NCBI RefSeq assembly: GCF_008065115.1
Contig: NZ_CP042913.1
Location: 2,640,338 to 2,704,337 of the forward strand
Direction of reading: 5' to 3'
DNA: 64,000 nt
Source: Bythopirellula goksoeyrii
Lineage (GTDB): Bacteria > Planctomycetota > Planctomycetia > Pirellulales > Lacipirellulaceae
A program made the position numbers and the translations under genes. Position 1 is the stretch's first letter; the number at the start of each line of letters is the position of its first letter. This document shows, piece after piece, positions 33,531-43,554 of this stretch. The notes under the pieces were generated by a model. It saw nothing but the letters and a program-made list of their open reading frames with translations. It ran no database searches and was not told where the DNA came from.

Positions 33531-35174
33531 GTGAATCCCTTGCAGGCCGACAATCCATCGCTCTCTTCCGGTTCGGCCCCCGTCGTGCCCCCATCGAATC
33601 CGGCGCGCGAATCTTTCGAGGAATCTCCGTCAGTTCCCGCTGCGGATCAAGGAAAAAATGCCAAATCCTCCTCCAGTTCCCTTTGGGGTTGGGTGCTGGG
33701 CTGGCTCTCCGACAGCGAGTCCAGTTCGTGGCTAGCTAGCGGAGTTGCCCATTTGGCCGTCGTAGTTCTGTTGTCACTCCTTGTTATCACGCAACAAGGG
33801 AAGGGTCCGGATTGGACCCTCGAAGGTACTGCCACCTCGGAACTACCACAAGAGCTCGATATCGAGTTAAACCCCATGCCATCGGTGGGAGATGAGCTCG
33901 ACAGCGAAAGCATGGCTCCAAAGGCAATGGGACTACCTGATCTGGAATTGGGAACTCCCTCGGTCGATATTACGCAGCCCATGCTTACTCCGACGGCAAC
34001 CGCCTCGGTCGATGCGTTTGCTACAGAGATGTTAGACATCGGCAATCCATTGGCATCCGCTGGTGGTGGCCTCGAAGGGCGAAACCTTGATAATCGTCGT
34101 AGTCTTGCCCTTGCGGGTGGGGGATCCGAATCTAGCGAAGCTGCCGTAGAAGCGGGCCTCAAGTGGCTGGCAGCTCATCAACTGGAAGATGGGAGTTGGA
34201 CCTTTCATCTGGATGCAGAGCATTGTCCTCAATGTGCTGGCAAATGCCGCAATCCGGGCAGGATCGATTCGAGTACTGGAGCAACAGGATTGGCCCTGCT
34301 CTGTTTTCTCGGGGGCGGCTACACACAGCACGAAGGTCCCTATCAAGAAGTAGTTTCCAAGGGGCTCTACTTCCTAATCAACAAGATGCTGCTGACCTCT
34401 GAGGGCGGAGATTTGCGCGACTCCCAAGAGATTTCCCTGCCGTTTGCCAGGCAAGCGTCCGTCCGCCTTCGAGGCGACATGTATTCCCATGCGATTGCAA
34501 GCTTAGCATTGTGCGAAAACTATGCGATGACTCGTGATTCGAACATTGCAGGACCTGCTCAAAAAGCGATCGACTTCATCGTCAATGCCCAGAATGAACT
34601 AGGTGGCTGGCGGTATGAACCTCGTCAGCCTGGTGACCTCTCTGTTACCGGGTGGCAACTCATGGCGCTAAAGAGCGGCGTCTTGGGGAGACTGGATATT
34701 CCTCGGCATGTCTGGTATCGGGCCGCTGAGTTTCTCGACAGTGTTCAAGCAGAGAAGGGTGCGACCTACGGATACCAGCAGCCTTCCTCCACGCGACCGT
34801 CAATGACTGCGGTCGGTCTCTATAGTCGGATGATGATCGGCTGGCCTGAAGAGCATCCCCCCCTACTCAAAGGAGCAGTGCTACTTGCCAAGGAACACCC
34901 CAAAGATTCGAACATGTACTTCAACTATTACACGAGCCAAGTGTTGCATCACGTAGGTGGCGCCGGCTGGAGACGCTGGAACCCACGCATGCGGAACTAT
35001 CTCGTGCAAACTCAAGCTGAAGAGGGCCACGAGGATGGAAGTTGGTACTTTGACGAACCTTGGAGCGATCGCGGTGGTCGGCTATACACAACAACGCTTG
35101 CGATTCTCACTCTGGAAGTCTATTACCGCTATATGCCGATGTATCAGTCGGAGTTTGTAAACCAGGCACCCTAA
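33531..35174 (+). CDS. Membrane-anchored prenyltransferase/squalene-oxidase-repeat protein
   Basis: The 547-residue product starts at GTG 33531. It has a Ser/Pro-rich cytoplasmic N-terminus, one transmembrane helix at about 68-86 (GVAHLAVVVLLSLLVITQQ) and an extracytoplasmic linker. From about residue 200 it has alpha/alpha-barrel repeats of the terpenoid-cyclase type (EAGLKWLAAHQLEDGSWTF, GLALLCFLGGGYT, AIDFIVNAQNELGGWRYEP, TAVGLYSRMMIG). I do not see the DxDD motif of squalene-hopene cyclases, so it is probably not a cyclase. Planctomycetes have many such proteins of unknown role, possibly binding or scaffold proteins. GTG is chosen because the frame closes shortly upstream and the product then starts cleanly. 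Confidence 0.8.
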   Translation: MNPLQADNPSLSSGSAPVVPPSNPARESFEESPSVPAADQGKNAKSSSSSLWGWVLGWLSDSESSSWLASGVAHLAVVVLLSLLVITQQGKGPDWTLEGTATSELPQELDIELNPMPSVGDELDSESMAPKAMGLPDLELGTPSVDITQPMLTPTATASVDAFATEMLDIGNPLASAGGGLEGRNLDNRRSLALAGGGSESSEAAVEAGLKWLAAHQLEDGSWTFHLDAEHCPQCAGKCRNPGRIDSSTGATGLALLCFLGGGYTQHEGPYQEVVSKGLYFLINKMLLTSEGGDLRDSQEISLPFARQASVRLRGDMYSHAIASLALCENYAMTRDSNIAGPAQKAIDFIVNAQNELGGWRYEPRQPGDLSVTGWQLMALKSGVLGRLDIPRHVWYRAAEFLDSVQAEKGATYGYQQPSSTRPSMTAVGLYSRMMIGWPEEHPPLLKGAVLLAKEHPKDSNMYFNYYTSQVLHHVGGAGWRRWNPRMRNYLVQTQAEEGHEDGSWYFDEPWSDRGGRLYTTTLAILTLEVYYRYMPMYQSEFVNQAP

Positions 35175-35191
35175 AAGGCACCAATCGACAT

Positions 35192-35362
35192 TCAGCTCTC
35201 CTTGAGCTTCCGGATCTCCTCTTCTGCCCGAGCAATGTCGGCTTCAATCCGAGCTGGTTCCTCGGGGTCATCCGGTTGCTGCTTGGCAGCAGATAAGAGG
35301 ACCTGCGATTGAGAGATTTTCTTTCTTAGTACTTCGATTCGCTTCTTGGCTTTTTTGTCCAT
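35192..35362 (-). CDS. Small coiled-coil protein (56 aa)
   Basis: On the minus strand an ATG at 35362 opens 56 codons ending in TGA at 35192. The product starts MDKKAKKRIEVLRKKI, has a QQPDDPEEPARIEADI hinge and ends EEEIRKLKES: two charged helices that should pair as a coiled-coil hairpin. Similar small proteins with a QQPDDPEE hinge are, to my knowledge, found in planctomycetes. Function unknown. It converges with the prenyltransferase-repeat gene 17 nt away. Confidence 0.65.
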   Translation of the reverse strand: MDKKAKKRIEVLRKKISQSQVLLSAAKQQPDDPEEPARIEADIARAEEEIRKLKES

Positions 35363-35418
35363 GGAATCCCCGTTTCTTGCATTTCAGATAGATCTAAGTT
35401 GGCTTGAACATTCTAGAG

Positions 35419-35925
35419 TCAATGATAATTACGCAGAATTGCAGCGATCACCAAAATCGTAAGACTGGCCGACCAAGCCACATTGAGCCACATGCCCATC
35501 TTCTGGCGGAATCGCTCTGCGGCCTCTGTTTTACCGGCTAGGATTGCGGCCAAAAACATGACTAGCAGTGCCAACAAAAACTTTACTCCAAATAGGGCAT
35601 GATAGGTTGGCGGAAGAGGCACTCCATCAGCCTTGGCTGTTCGAATGATCGTGATGAAGTTGTACAGGCCGCTCGCTAACAAGAACAATGTGGCGATGCC
35701 AACCCACTTGGCCCATACCTGGCGACGACCGACAAAGCAGGCATCCACTCCGGTGGGAAACAGAATCGAACGCTGATAGAAGATCCCTCCTACCAAGATC
35801 ACAGCCCCAAAAATGTGTAGCACTCGCAATAGCACTTGCAAGGCGAAGGTGCCGTCGAGGGTTGGCTGGGCTTGTCCCACAATCACACTTCCAAAGAGGG
35901 TATCAATCTGTGATATGAACGTCAT
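35419..35925 (-). CDS. Four-helix membrane protein, CopD-like
   Basis: The 168-residue product has four hydrophobic helices (about 27-46, 70-90, 108-130 and 146-163). LHIFGAVILVGGIFYQR in the first and the FGVKFLLALLVMFLAAIL helix resemble the CopD/DUF2269-type membrane fold with a conserved His in the first helix. The family has been linked to copper uptake or to haem-like binding, but a role here is not established. The start lies 31 nt after the end of trkH on the same strand, so it is likely the third gene of the trkA-trkH operon. Confidence 0.7.
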   Translation of the reverse strand: MTFISQIDTLFGSVIVGQAQPTLDGTFALQVLLRVLHIFGAVILVGGIFYQRSILFPTGVDACFVGRRQVWAKWVGIATLFLLASGLYNFITIIRTAKADGVPLPPTYHALFGVKFLLALLVMFLAAILAGKTEAAERFRQKMGMWLNVAWSASLTILVIAAILRNYH

Positions 35926-35956
35926 TGTTTGTGTTCTCCAGTTAAAGTATTTCTAA

Positions 35957-37534
35957 TCAGTCTCGCCAAAAACTCGGCATGACTAGCACTAGGACGGCAA
36001 ACAACTCTAGCCGCCCGAGCATCATCAAAAGGGTAAACAGAAGCTTTGCCGAATCTGAAAAAGGGGCATAGTTTCGCGTCGCCCCTACGATACCGAGGCC
36101 GGGACCAATGTTGTGAAGCGTGGCACAGACAGCAGTACCGGAATCGATCAGCTTGTTGTGCGTAGGATGCCCCGCCTCGATCCAAGTTTGGTCCAACTCG
36201 ATCCAGGTTAGTGCCAGCCAGCTTGTCACGATAATTGCACCAATGAGCCCCACGTAGACGAGAATGTTGTGGGGAATGTTTTGATCGGTGACAGGTTCTC
36301 CTGCTAATCGGATGTGTCGGACGACAGAAGGGTGATAAGAATGTTCCACTTCGCGGCCGAGGATCTTGGTAAACAAGATAATACGAATCACCTTCATGCC
36401 ACCGCCGGTACTTCCAGCACATCCGCCAATAAACATCAGTACGACCAGCAATCCACGACTAAAATTGTTCCAAAGGTCGAAGTCGGCCGTGCAATAACCG
36501 GTTGTAGTCATGATAGAGACAACCTGGAACAATCCATCACGGAATGCCAATTCAAACTCAGGCACTGCAGTAAGTTTGTCTTGGGGGTCAAAGTCATGCG
36601 ACTCAAAGATTCCTACGATGATTACCAAAGCTGTGGCGACCGCCAGAATGCCAACGTAGGTGCGCCACTCAGGATCAGTAACTAGCTTCTTGAATTTCCC
36701 TAGTGTGAGAAGGTAGATCAGAGTGAAATTAGTACCGGCCAGAATCATGAAGACGATCACGGTGTACTCGATAGTTTTCGAGTTGAAACCACCGAGACTC
36801 GCATTCAAGGTGCTAAATCCCCCGGTCGCCATCGTGCCAAAAGCATGGCAGATCGCTTGAAACCACGTCATACCCTCCAGATACAGGATGATAGTCAAGA
36901 TAAGGTTCAGCACACAATAGATCGCCGCAAAGTTCCAGGCGGCATGTTGCATTCGCTCCTGGGAGCCTTCCTTGCTGGGCCCAGGCATCTCGGCTCGCAT
37001 CAGTGCTTTGCCGGCGGAGCCTTGGCCCAGAATAGCGACGAACAGGACAATGATTCCCAGTCCGCCAAGAAAATGGGTACTAGATCGCCAAAACAGGATC
37101 GATCTTGGCACCCACTTGTGATTTTCGATATCAGTCAGCACCGTTGCCCCGGTGGTACTGAATCCAGACTGGCTTTCGAAAAGGCAATCTGCAATTCCCA
37201 TGGGAATTTCTCGACCATCGACGCTGGTGTAGATTACTTCAGCGAAATAGAAAGGCAAGCCCCCCAATACCGTGGCGAGAACCCAACTCAGGCCGACCAC
37301 TGCCATCGCTTCTTTGCGGTAGAGTGTGGAATTGCTCTCCCCGCTGGCCATGCGCAGCATCAAACCCGTTATGCCGCAGACCACCATAGAGGCCAAGAGG
37401 GCCCAGAACCCGTGATCCTCAAATTCGCTTTGCCCTCCAATCTCGGGCCAGGCCGCCGAAATGCTAAACAGCATTGTCAAGCCAATAAGCCAAGCTACTA
37501 CGCTGAGTTGTCGGGCTACGATTCGGAGGTTCAT
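35957..37534 (-). CDS. trkH: Trk-type potassium uptake channel subunit TrkH
   Basis: The 525-residue product is a polytopic membrane protein with the four pore-loop motifs of the TrkH/KtrB superfamily: SGFSTTGATVL, TMATGGFSTLNAS, TTTGYCTADFD and GCAGSTGGGMKVIR. Each pore loop keeps its selectivity-filter glycine. It lets potassium into the cell under control of TrkA. trkA ends 35 nt upstream on the same strand, and a CopD-like gene follows by 31 nt, giving a three-gene operon. Membrane segments occupy nearly the whole length, as expected. Confidence 0.95.
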   Translation of the reverse strand: MNLRIVARQLSVVAWLIGLTMLFSISAAWPEIGGQSEFEDHGFWALLASMVVCGITGLMLRMASGESNSTLYRKEAMAVVGLSWVLATVLGGLPFYFAEVIYTSVDGREIPMGIADCLFESQSGFSTTGATVLTDIENHKWVPRSILFWRSSTHFLGGLGIIVLFVAILGQGSAGKALMRAEMPGPSKEGSQERMQHAAWNFAAIYCVLNLILTIILYLEGMTWFQAICHAFGTMATGGFSTLNASLGGFNSKTIEYTVIVFMILAGTNFTLIYLLTLGKFKKLVTDPEWRTYVGILAVATALVIIVGIFESHDFDPQDKLTAVPEFELAFRDGLFQVVSIMTTTGYCTADFDLWNNFSRGLLVVLMFIGGCAGSTGGGMKVIRIILFTKILGREVEHSYHPSVVRHIRLAGEPVTDQNIPHNILVYVGLIGAIIVTSWLALTWIELDQTWIEAGHPTHNKLIDSGTAVCATLHNIGPGLGIVGATRNYAPFSDSAKLLFTLLMMLGRLELFAVLVLVMPSFWRD

Positions 37535-37569
37535 AGTAAGATCGGAGGTTGTCGAATACTACTTGGTGA

Positions 37570-38904
37570 TCAAAAAACTTTTTCGATCAGCTCAATCATT
37601 TCATCTGCAACTAACGCAATAACCGTATCTCCAGTTGCAAACTGATAGTCACCTCCTGGTACGGAAGCGAACCCTTCTCGAATCACTGCAGCGACCAAAG
37701 TCTGTGGGGGAAGTCCAAGATTCGCCAGTACACGCTCAGTTGCAGGAGATGCCTCTTTGACGTCGATTTCCAACACACTGAGGTTGCTCCCTTCGCTTAG
37801 TGGTGTTTTCGAGACAATAGGTCCATTGGTTAAAAAGCCAAGCACCTGCTTAGCAACCACTTCGCGAGGACTCACTGCATGATCGATTCCTAGCTTGCCA
37901 ACGACATGAGCATAATCAGGCCGCCCCACGAGTGCCATGATCGTCTTGGCACCAATGTCTCGTGCTTCAACCGAGGCCATGATGTTGTCCTCATCATCCC
38001 CAGTGCAAGCAACAAACACATCAGAAGTGGAGACTCGTTCTTCCTCCAAAATTGCACGTCGAGTCGCATCGCGATTTACCACGGTGGTCTGTTTGAGGTG
38101 GCTCGCCAGAAAATCACAACGTTCGCGGTCAAGTTCAATTAGCACCACATTGTGGTGCCCCCCCTCAAGCACATAGGCCAAATGATAGCCCGTTTCTCCG
38201 CCACCTGCGATGACTACTCGCTGCTTACTTCCCGCATCGCTGCAAAACATCGTTTTTACATCATCGATCTCATTCCGAGTACCGATGATCGTAAGTCTGT
38301 CGCCAACTTGAATGATGTCCTCCGCGCCCGCGATCCATGTTTTCCCATCTCGGCTAATCGAACCAATGCGTACATTCTTCGATAGTTCGAGATCTTTGAG
38401 GGCCTTGCCGACACCTTTTTTCTCTTTCGAGACCATAACTTCATGGACTTCAAGTTCACCCCGCGCGAGGCTCTCAACAACAACCGAACCGGGATGGCGA
38501 ATACCTCGTGCTAATTCCAGCGCCGTTAAATGCTCGAGACTTAGCAAGCGGTCGATTCCGAAATGGCGTCGGTAGTCGAAGGTACTCAAATCCCGGAATA
38601 CGGGGGCATAGACTCGGGCTACTGCCCGATTGGCTCCCATCGCCTTCGCCATGCTGGCTGAGACTATATTCACTTCATCGATGCCGGTCACAGCGAGACA
38701 AAGGTCAGCGCTCCCCACGCCCGCCTGGAACAAAATACTCGACTGAGCAGCAGATCCTGTGATCCCTCGCACGTCGAAGTTCTCGTTAATATGACGGATG
38801 CGCTCGGGATTGGTATCTATCACAGTCACGCTATGACGATGCAAGCATAGCAACGACGCGATCGATCTTCCAACGGTGCCTGCCCCCAGAACTACAATTC
38901 GCAT
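37570..38904 (-). CDS. trkA: Trk system regulatory NAD-binding protein TrkA
   Basis: The 444-residue product contains two RCK units in tandem, the TrkA arrangement. The first starts MRIVVLGAGTVGRSIASLL, with the acid that binds the ribose of NAD at the end of the second strand (VTVIDTNPERI); the second starts RVVIAGGGETGYHLAYVL. Each is followed by a TrkA-C domain. The protein gates TrkH in response to NAD(H) or nucleotides. It is the first gene of the operon and about 210 nt upstream is free for a promoter. Confidence 0.95.
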   Translation of the reverse strand: MRIVVLGAGTVGRSIASLLCLHRHSVTVIDTNPERIRHINENFDVRGITGSAAQSSILFQAGVGSADLCLAVTGIDEVNIVSASMAKAMGANRAVARVYAPVFRDLSTFDYRRHFGIDRLLSLEHLTALELARGIRHPGSVVVESLARGELEVHEVMVSKEKKGVGKALKDLELSKNVRIGSISRDGKTWIAGAEDIIQVGDRLTIIGTRNEIDDVKTMFCSDAGSKQRVVIAGGGETGYHLAYVLEGGHHNVVLIELDRERCDFLASHLKQTTVVNRDATRRAILEEERVSTSDVFVACTGDDEDNIMASVEARDIGAKTIMALVGRPDYAHVVGKLGIDHAVSPREVVAKQVLGFLTNGPIVSKTPLSEGSNLSVLEIDVKEASPATERVLANLGLPPQTLVAAVIREGFASVPGGDYQFATGDTVIALVADEMIELIEKVF

Positions 38905-39113
38905 ATTAGATTTTTGTTAAAATCGATGATACTGAAAATGGTCTGCCAAAAAAGGCGACCGGAAACGCGAATGCGATTCTAAGATGTTCGCGGCTTCCGC
39001 GAAAGGCGGGAGAGAATTCCCTAAATAAATGGGAGCAGAAGCATGATAGACAGGGCGCTTGGCCCATGGCCGCTGACCTACGAAACCCATGAGCTACCGC
39101 TCATGGAGAGAAA

Positions 39114-40760
39114 TTACTCCGAGTCGTCAGCCGATTCGCTGGAGGGCTCTTCCGTGGTAGCCTCGCTCTGGTCACCCCCTTCCAGCCGACGCTTATGTTC
39201 AGTGATTGCATCAAAGTATTTGCGTTCTTGATCGCTACCTTCCAGAATCTCCCACAAGGGGAAATTGGCATCTACCTCTTCGTCGCTAAAACTCAAATCC
39301 AATTGCTGCAATACTTTGTTGTACTGGTCGATATACTCCATCAGATCGGAGCCTGTCGTCGAGTCATACTCTAGGCCAGGATAAGTCGCGATTACTTTCG
39401 CCCACAGGTCGAAACTCTCGTCATATAAACGACGAGCTTCGAGCAAGTCGGCGTCCTGCTCAAACGCCTGATTTGCTGCATAGGCCAATTCCCGAGCACG
39501 CAGGGCATCCGAGGTTTGCTCAAAATCAGTGCGCGTCTTCCAATAGTCGTAGTTCGCAACCTGTCGATTGTTCTTGATCAAGAAAATTCGATCCTGATTC
39601 TCAGCAATGCGACTGGCGAGCTTGTTAGCTTGACCTGCTTTCTCAGGATATTTCTTTGCGATCTGATCGGCAATCTCTGCCAACGTTACATCAAGCGACT
39701 GTTCGGCCTGGGCGGCCAAATTCTGTTGCTCTTCCGTACGGATACTGGCAGGTACACCTAATGCAGCGAGCATCTCTGGTGACAGATTGGCACGTTTCTC
39801 GGCAACGATTTCATCACGAATACCAGGAGCGATATTGCTGAATTCATTTTCCAACTTGCTTGTTTCTAACTCCCAGCGATTGAGATCAGCCAGTCGAATC
39901 AGACTTCCCCGCGACGAACGCATTTCGCGATTGCCATAGTCACGCCACAAGTTGCTGGCGATTCGCCAGGCGGCGCGCGCCTTTTCCTGGAAGATGCCGT
40001 CTTCTTCGATCGCCTCGGCATAGTTAATTTGCGACATCGCAGGTGCGGCAAAAAATACAGTCGGGTTTTTTTGACCGATACTCTTCTTCTTATCATCAAC
40101 CACGGAAATCGAATCTTCATATTCGCGACGAGAAACAAGCCAGTTGTCGCGCTGCTCAGGTGGAGGAGGATTTCCGTCAAAGAAGCGATTGTGAAAGTCG
40201 TCGTCAGCTTTGAACATTCGGCGATACTCAACACGCTCATCAGCACGGCCAATCTTGTTGCCGATGAACCAGCCTAGTTCCGAGATCAAATGTGGGTTGG
40301 ATTGGTTGTATTTGGTCCCTTCTTTTAAGAAATCGATGCCACGTGTGACATAATTGTAGCGATCTCGAACATCATCCAACTCGACCGATACGTTGTAAGC
40401 CAAATTCCACGCCTGATATTTCCAGAAGGAGATGAAATAGGGCTGGAGCTTTGCAAGTTGCTCGAGCGTGGCGCGAAAATTGGTCCAGTCTTCTTTCTTC
40501 TTATATTCGTTCGCCTTGCTCCAGAGCATGGAGACAGCAATACCTCTCAAACCTAGAGTTGCCATACGAATGGTTTCGCTGGCCGGGTCGATCGCCCCGA
40601 GATTCGACTGTCCAAGCCCCGCTTCTTCACGAATCAAGGCAAGTTTGCCACCGTCATCATCGACAGTTGCTGGTGCCCCCAGATACGAGATAGGGAACAA
40701 CAGCACCGCCAAGAGAACGACGTAGACGATTTTGCGATAGAAAGATTTATTCTCGGTCAT
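39114..40760 (-). CDS. Membrane-anchored helical-repeat protein in an ABC transporter operon
   Basis: From the ATG at 40760 the product has 548 residues. One N-terminal membrane helix (about 11-30, KIVYVVLLAVLLFPISYLG) is followed by a large extracytoplasmic region of helical hairpins resembling TPR repeats (WTNFRATLEQLAKLQPYFIS, AWNLAYNVSVELDDVRDRYNYV in parts) and by coiled-coil segments. The acidic Glu/Ser-rich tail EEPSSESADDSE ends the protein. The start codon overlaps the stop of the ABC permease gene (ATGA), so the three genes ATPase, permease and this protein form one operon. It could be the accessory subunit of that transporter. I do not recognise a characterised family. Confidence 0.75.
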   Translation of the reverse strand: MTENKSFYRKIVYVVLLAVLLFPISYLGAPATVDDDGGKLALIREEAGLGQSNLGAIDPASETIRMATLGLRGIAVSMLWSKANEYKKKEDWTNFRATLEQLAKLQPYFISFWKYQAWNLAYNVSVELDDVRDRYNYVTRGIDFLKEGTKYNQSNPHLISELGWFIGNKIGRADERVEYRRMFKADDDFHNRFFDGNPPPPEQRDNWLVSRREYEDSISVVDDKKKSIGQKNPTVFFAAPAMSQINYAEAIEEDGIFQEKARAAWRIASNLWRDYGNREMRSSRGSLIRLADLNRWELETSKLENEFSNIAPGIRDEIVAEKRANLSPEMLAALGVPASIRTEEQQNLAAQAEQSLDVTLAEIADQIAKKYPEKAGQANKLASRIAENQDRIFLIKNNRQVANYDYWKTRTDFEQTSDALRARELAYAANQAFEQDADLLEARRLYDESFDLWAKVIATYPGLEYDSTTGSDLMEYIDQYNKVLQQLDLSFSDEEVDANFPLWEILEGSDQERKYFDAITEHKRRLEGGDQSEATTEEPSSESADDSE

Positions 40761-42586
40761 CGGGCGACCTCGCGTGTACGGAACAAGAAGTAACCTACGA
40801 TCGACATCCCCACTACATAGGCCAAGCACATCGTCAGATTCTGATAGACCAGATCCGCAGGCACATTGAAACCGTACGCTGCAAAATCTACGGTACTCAA
40901 TGACGAAAAATCAGGAAGCACTTGAGCCAGCGATAGCATGAAACTCTGATACACCCAGTCCACTCCCTTGATCAAACGTGTCACCATAGTGTCGTCCAAT
41001 TTGCTGATCACATTCATTTGTGTGATCAACCGATAGAACGACTCAACGGGTCCACCGCCATACTCCGTTCCCATAGCCACACCGACAAAGAATGGCCTAA
41101 AGAAACCTAGGACAATGAATGCTACAGTAAACAACATGGCAACCGATCCGCTCAAGAGCGTGCTGGCCGCAACACCAATGGCGATGACAATAACCATCTG
41201 CACCCAAATAGTCAGGCAGACTTTTACGTAATTTACCAGCGGAGAAGCATCTCGCATCTGGATATACATGTCTGGTTGGGCAAACCCGAAATACTGGCCC
41301 CGCTCTAAACACTGTACGCGGATTTCAAGCTGACCGTTCGAGCTGACCAAATCTTCATACAAATCTAACTCTGAATCATCCGTGCCGGTAAGCTTACGCG
41401 GAATGAGCCGTTCATCGATCTTGGCGTCTAAAGCGTTGAAGGGGATCAGATCGCTTGTTAGCCCCGTCTCGGGGTTTCGTACCTGGATCGTGCCAGTAAT
41501 CGCCTTGCCAATAGTTCCCTTGTGAGTACGGAACACGCGTACGATTAGACCGATGGGGAGCCCCCCCTCGCCGTCGGAGTCCTCCGGCTTGTAATTCAAT
41601 GCTTCACTTACGTCGTCGAAAGTCCAAATCGCGGTTGCTTGGGTCGCGCCATCGACAAAACTACGATAGGTCCACTCGCTGCCTACACTAATGCCTCGTG
41701 CCTTAGGGACCCCTTGCCTATCAAGAAAGGTCAGCTTTCCCCATTGGGGAACCCGGGCTCGCATGGTCCCTTCAGCCCCTGAGACCACTTCCTTGCCGCC
41801 GCGCTGAACAATATTGTGAGTATGCCCATAGTTAGAGAGAGCGACTCCTTCACCATTGGTGTCGAGCTCTACGTCGTGGCGATGGTAGGCGTTGAGAGTA
41901 CTGCGGCCATCTTTGCCGATATTCTCTCCGTCGGCATCGCTCACGTTTTTCAGGCTATCTACATCAATTTCATGGGTATGGTCGAGCGAGCGATTCACAA
42001 ACACATAGCTGCATACCCCCATGATAGCCAGCAATATCGTCCCCACAGCTGTAAAACCAAGAATGCGACCCAGGACGATTTCGCCCAACCGCACAGGTTT
42101 GGTAACGATGGTATAGATCGTTTTGGTCTTGAAGTCATTCGGCAGACTAAACGCACTCAGAAGTAGTGCAATTCCAAGTACGAGATAGGTGGTCGCCGTG
42201 AGGACGAAACTGATATAGAGCTTCGCTGGATCTTGATGATTCTTCTTCAAGAACCAGCTAGCAAAGATGAGGATAATGAAGAATACCGCGAGAGCTACCA
42301 GCACTCGACGGCGCCAAGCTTCTTTCATGGCCAGATTCGCCAGGGCCAACACCCGTCGAGGCGAAGTCTCGAAAATCTCTCGCACTCCGTTGGTGATCGT
42401 GCGATAGACAATATCGCCGCCTCGCAGGAGACCGTGGCGGGCAGCTGCAATCGCGTAGCCAAGCATCAGCCCTAGCAGCCCCAACCCCAAGGCGACTAGC
42501 AGGAAACGCGGCAAAGCACCAATCGAACCGGCCCCGCCGCTCCAAAGCCACTGAAAATAGGGCAGAATTTCTTGTTCAAGAACCAT
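40757..42586 (-). CDS. ABC-2-type transporter permease with a His-rich extracytoplasmic loop
   Basis: The 609-residue product has an N-terminal membrane helix (about 27-50), a pair at 97-113 and 126-146, and a further one at 175-197. A long extracytoplasmic domain (200-455) follows, and then a C-terminal set of helices. The arrangement is that of NosY/GldF-like ABC-2 permeases with an enlarged loop. The loop carries three His-x-His pairs: HTH at 203-205, HRH at 235-237 and HTH at 255-257, with acidic residues between them, which may bind a metal. The ATPase gene lies 68 nt upstream, and the downstream gene overlaps by four bases. The substrate is unknown. Confidence 0.85.
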   Translation of the reverse strand: MVLEQEILPYFQWLWSGGAGSIGALPRFLLVALGLGLLGLMLGYAIAAARHGLLRGGDIVYRTITNGVREIFETSPRRVLALANLAMKEAWRRRVLVALAVFFIILIFASWFLKKNHQDPAKLYISFVLTATTYLVLGIALLLSAFSLPNDFKTKTIYTIVTKPVRLGEIVLGRILGFTAVGTILLAIMGVCSYVFVNRSLDHTHEIDVDSLKNVSDADGENIGKDGRSTLNAYHRHDVELDTNGEGVALSNYGHTHNIVQRGGKEVVSGAEGTMRARVPQWGKLTFLDRQGVPKARGISVGSEWTYRSFVDGATQATAIWTFDDVSEALNYKPEDSDGEGGLPIGLIVRVFRTHKGTIGKAITGTIQVRNPETGLTSDLIPFNALDAKIDERLIPRKLTGTDDSELDLYEDLVSSNGQLEIRVQCLERGQYFGFAQPDMYIQMRDASPLVNYVKVCLTIWVQMVIVIAIGVAASTLLSGSVAMLFTVAFIVLGFFRPFFVGVAMGTEYGGGPVESFYRLITQMNVISKLDDTMVTRLIKGVDWVYQSFMLSLAQVLPDFSSLSTVDFAAYGFNVPADLVYQNLTMCLAYVVGMSIVGYFLFRTREVAR

Positions 42587-42654
42587 GGTCGAATGAAATG
42601 GGCAAGCCAGGGGTTAAGAATCGAAAGGGAAAATTTGGATGCACGCCGGTCAAA

Positions 42655-43554
42655 CTAAGTATCGCTCGTTACCGGCTCAACATTGGCTCGACGACCAGGC
42701 CTTGCTTCGCTATCTCGCACGATTGACAAGAATAATTCTTCTAATGTCGTACTGGGGTTGTCCATTTCCATCAACTCACCATGGTTACGAGAAATGACCT
42801 CGCGAATCTCATTCTGACATTCAGGCGACAAATTGCGAGCACGGATTTGTGTGACGTCTGCCACGGTCAATAGCGTGTCCACCCGGCCAAGTTCCTTTAA
42901 CTCACCTTGATGTAGAATCGCTATGCGGTCACAGACATCTTGAACGTCAGCCAGCAGATGGCTGCACATCACTACAGTCTTTCCCTCACTCTTGAGCCGC
43001 AGGATCATGTCCTTCATCTCGCGGGTACCTATGGGATCGAGTCCACTCGTGGGTTCGTCGAGCAAGATCAATTCAGGGTCGTTGATTAATGCTTGGGCCA
43101 GGCCAATGCGGCGGGTCATACCCTTGGAATACTCCTGCAATTGACGCTTGCGAGCTTTGTCGAGCCCCACCATCTTGATCAGCGAATCAACTCGCTCTGA
43201 GCGTGTTGCGGCCGGCATGTCAAAAAGTCGGCCGTAGAAATCGAGCGTTTCTTCTGCATTGAGAAAGCGATACAGATACGATTCTTCGGGCAGGTAGCCG
43301 ATCCGCTCATTCTTGCTGACGTCGGTCGATCGCTTGCCGAAGACAATTGCTTCTCCTTCGGTTGGAAACAACAATCCCAGGATGAGTTTAATCGTAGTGG
43401 TTTTCCCCGAGCCATTGGGCCCCAGGAGGCCAAACACCTCGCCACGATGAATCTCTAAGTCCAGGGGCTTGAGGGCCCGCACCTTTTGCCTGCCCCAAAA
43501 GTCACGATACACCTTGGAAAGTGCCCGCGTTTGGATAACTATGTCGTCGCTCAT
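42655..43554 (-). CDS. ABC transporter ATP-binding protein (ABC-2 partner)
   Basis: The 299-residue product has Walker [11 protein letters not shown] (from about residue 45), a signature of the ABC-2 type [15 protein letters not shown] instead of LSGGQ, and Walker [14 protein letters not shown] followed by the H-loop CSH. This subfamily (CcmA/NosF-like) drives ABC-2 permeases. About 70 residues after the core form a regulatory tail ([15 protein letters not shown] onward). It is the first gene of the operon with the permease and the helical-repeat protein. Confidence 0.92.
   Translation of the reverse strand: MSDDIVIQTRALSKVYRDFWGRQKVRALKPLDLEIHRGEVFGLLGPNGSGKTTTIKLILGLLFPTEGEAIVFGKRSTDVSKNERIGYLPEESYLYRFLNAEETLDFYGRLFDMPAATRSERVDSLIKMVGLDKARKRQLQEYSKGMTRRIGLAQALINDPELILLDEPTSGLDPIGTREMKDMILRLKSEGKTVVMCSHLLADVQDVCDRIAILHQGELKELGRVDTLLTVADVTQIRARNLSPECQNEIREVISRNHGELMEMDNPSTTLEELFLSIVRDSEARPGRRANVEPVTSDT

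Noticed and set aside
33248-33739. Plus-strand open frame of 163 codons
   Set aside because: It overlaps the start of the prenyltransferase-repeat gene in another frame and its product is Arg-rich and without motifs.
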